DNA of 64,000 nucleotides. It comes from Rufibacter sediminis. GTDB lineage: Bacteria > Bacteroidota > Bacteroidia > Cytophagales > Hymenobacteraceae. The position numbers and the translations under genes were made by a program. This document shows positions 63,100 through 64,000 of this stretch, one piece after another. How positions within the stretch are numbered: position 1 is the first letter of the stretch; each line of letters begins with the position of its first letter. The stretch is taken from positions 1 through 64,000 of the forward strand of contig NZ_JACOAF010000001.1 in NCBI RefSeq assembly GCF_014269285.1, in the 5' to 3' direction. The notes below the pieces were generated by a model. The model did no database searches. It saw only the letters and a program-made list of their open reading frames with translations, and had not been told where the DNA came from.

Positions 63100-64000
63100 T
63101 TATAAGACCAGGCCGTGGAAGAGGGCGGGTTTTTCTTTGCTGAGGTCGTAGATGAACCCGTTCACGATGGCGTAGCGCACCTGCCCCTCGGGGGTTTGCA
63201 AGGTGAAGTTGGCGCCCCGGTCCAAGGCCAGGGCGTGGTTCACGCGGCCGGATGGCTCCACCACGTTCAGGGGCAATTCTACGGGATTATAGCCCACCGG
63301 CAGCTGCTGAAGCTTCACGGTGGTATAACCCGCGGAGAGTAGCTGGTGGGTTCTTTCTGGGGTGAGTTCTCCCGCGTTGGCCAAGGGTTCTTCGTAGACT
63401 TTGCCAGGCACCAGGTACAGCCCCTCGGCGTTGAGTTCCTCGTAGCCGGTGAACACGCTCATGTCTCCGATCTCTTCCACGGTGCTGCGGTGGTAGAAAT
63501 TCTGGGGCGTATTGGCGGAGATTTCATTACGGATGATGCCCACGTCCAGCAGGGTGTCACGGCCTTTGTCGCGGTACAGGACCTTGCGGAGCACCACGTC
63601 AAACAGGTTGCGTTGGTTCTCCGGGATCTTGAAGTACTCTTTGACATCGTACCTGGTATATTCTTCCGTTCCAATCAGTTGCAGCGCCGACAAAATAGAA
63701 GCAAAGTTCAGTTGCCGGATGTACTGCTTCTCGGGATCGCCGTGGTAGCCACCCGACTCGATCAAAATCAAACTGGTGCCCCATTTCTGGATGTTATCGC
63801 CGAAGGCGCGGGGTTCGTGTTCATCGGAGTACTTGGCCACCTGCCCCGGAATGAACTGCTGGATGCTTTCGTTCATGCCCACGATGGTGCGCATGGCTCG
63901 CTCCCGCACCTCGTTCACGCTCTGGGCGTGGTTATAGGCCGGGGCCAGAAAAGAGATGGTGGCGGGTTTAGCGGTGGAGCCAACGGTGTAGAGGCGGCTC
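63100..64000 (-). CDS. M14 family zinc carboxypeptidase, C-terminal part, cut by the window edge
   Basis: An open frame runs off the window end: translation continues from 63918 into the visible residues SRLYTVGSTAKPATISFLAP and beyond. In the M14 fold these lead to the C-terminal half with the catalytic glutamate in LILIESGGYHGDPEKQYIRQ. A C-terminal beta domain follows, ending SKEKPALFHGLVL. The first metal-binding HxxE lies outside the window. The start and signal peptide cannot be seen. A peptidase next to the murein dipeptide genes may feed the same pathway. Confidence 0.8.
   Translation of the reverse strand, partial: SRLYTVGSTAKPATISFLAPAYNHAQSVNEVRERAMRTIVGMNESIQQFIPGQVAKYSDEHEPRAFGDNIQKWGTSLILIESGGYHGDPEKQYIRQLNFASILSALQLIGTEEYTRYDVKEYFKIPENQRNLFDVVLRKVLYRDKGRDTLLDVGIIRNEISANTPQNFYHRSTVEEIGDMSVFTGYEELNAEGLYLVPGKVYEEPLANAGELTPERTHQLLSAGYTTVKLQQLPVGYNPVELPLNVVEPSGRVNHALALDRGANFTLQTPEGQVRYAIVNGFIYDLSKEKPALFHGLVL

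Overview
The window looks like a chromosomal segment of a Bacteroidota bacterium of the order Cytophagales, most likely family Hymenobacteraceae (Rufibacter/Pontibacter-like). This rests on recognition, not on a database search. The pointers are: C-terminal type IX secretion (T9SS) sorting domains, promoter elements of the form TAnnTTTG, start codons that mostly lack Shine-Dalgarno sequences, Bacteroidota families such as DUF5683, the run parA-parB-DUF5683-dapB-lepB, and balanced base composition. I see no prophage, plasmid backbone, transposase, CRISPR array, rRNA or secretion-system locus. One tRNA (Cys) is present.

Layout. 0-8 kb: a DUF4184 membrane protein and lepA (minus), a DUF1003 protein, a TRIC-like channel, and a fused isobutyryl-CoA mutase (IcmF). 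8-17 kb: an FKBP isomerase, a Kup potassium transporter, an M61 peptidase, an NlpC/P60 peptidase, a DUF2147 protein and a Gre-like factor. Between them is a 600-base gap with a possible structured RNA on the minus strand. 17-24 kb: two T9SS cargo proteins divergent from a two-component system whose kinase gene carries a frameshift. 24-31 kb: coaD, a Nudix hydrolase, pyrE, a phosphoesterase, a 59-residue conserved basic protein, a threonine aldolase, a retropepsin-like protein and a protein with four glycogen-binding-type modules. 31-41 kb: pyrG, yidC, a UPF0173 hydrolase, parA, parB, DUF5683, dapB, lepB and a polysaccharide deacetylase. 41-46 kb: ung, apaG, two methyltransferases, kdsA and a coiled-coil membrane protein. 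46-51 kb: a cyanophycin synthetase/cyanophycinase pair. 51-58 kb: tRNA-Cys, rpsA, a plug-like repeat protein, an HNH nuclease, an SH3-NlpC peptidase, smpB, a hotdog thioesterase and a class-A-like serine hydrolase. 58-64 kb: an MBL-fold hydrolase, an SpmAB-type membrane protein, and DUF1611 plus dipeptide epimerase, with an M14 peptidase cut by the window edge.

Most genes are housekeeping. The unusual content is between them. About 28 copies of one palindromic repeat family (GTTTTrGGsCTGTTTT, short loop, mirror half) sit in most gaps, usually just after stop codons; some are perfect 20-27 bp hairpins and others have a decayed second half. On top of this lie larger nested inverted-repeat elements (23.6-24.0, 26.06-26.27 and 46.5-46.8 kb), two copies of a hairpin with core TTACTTCCGTG, and a 127-base duplication around the kup/M61 junction. 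One half-repeat lies inside a coding sequence. The other leads are the frameshifted kinase, the unexplained RNA-like region at 15.1-15.4 kb, and the pairing of a retropepsin-like protein with a four-module carbohydrate-binding-type protein.
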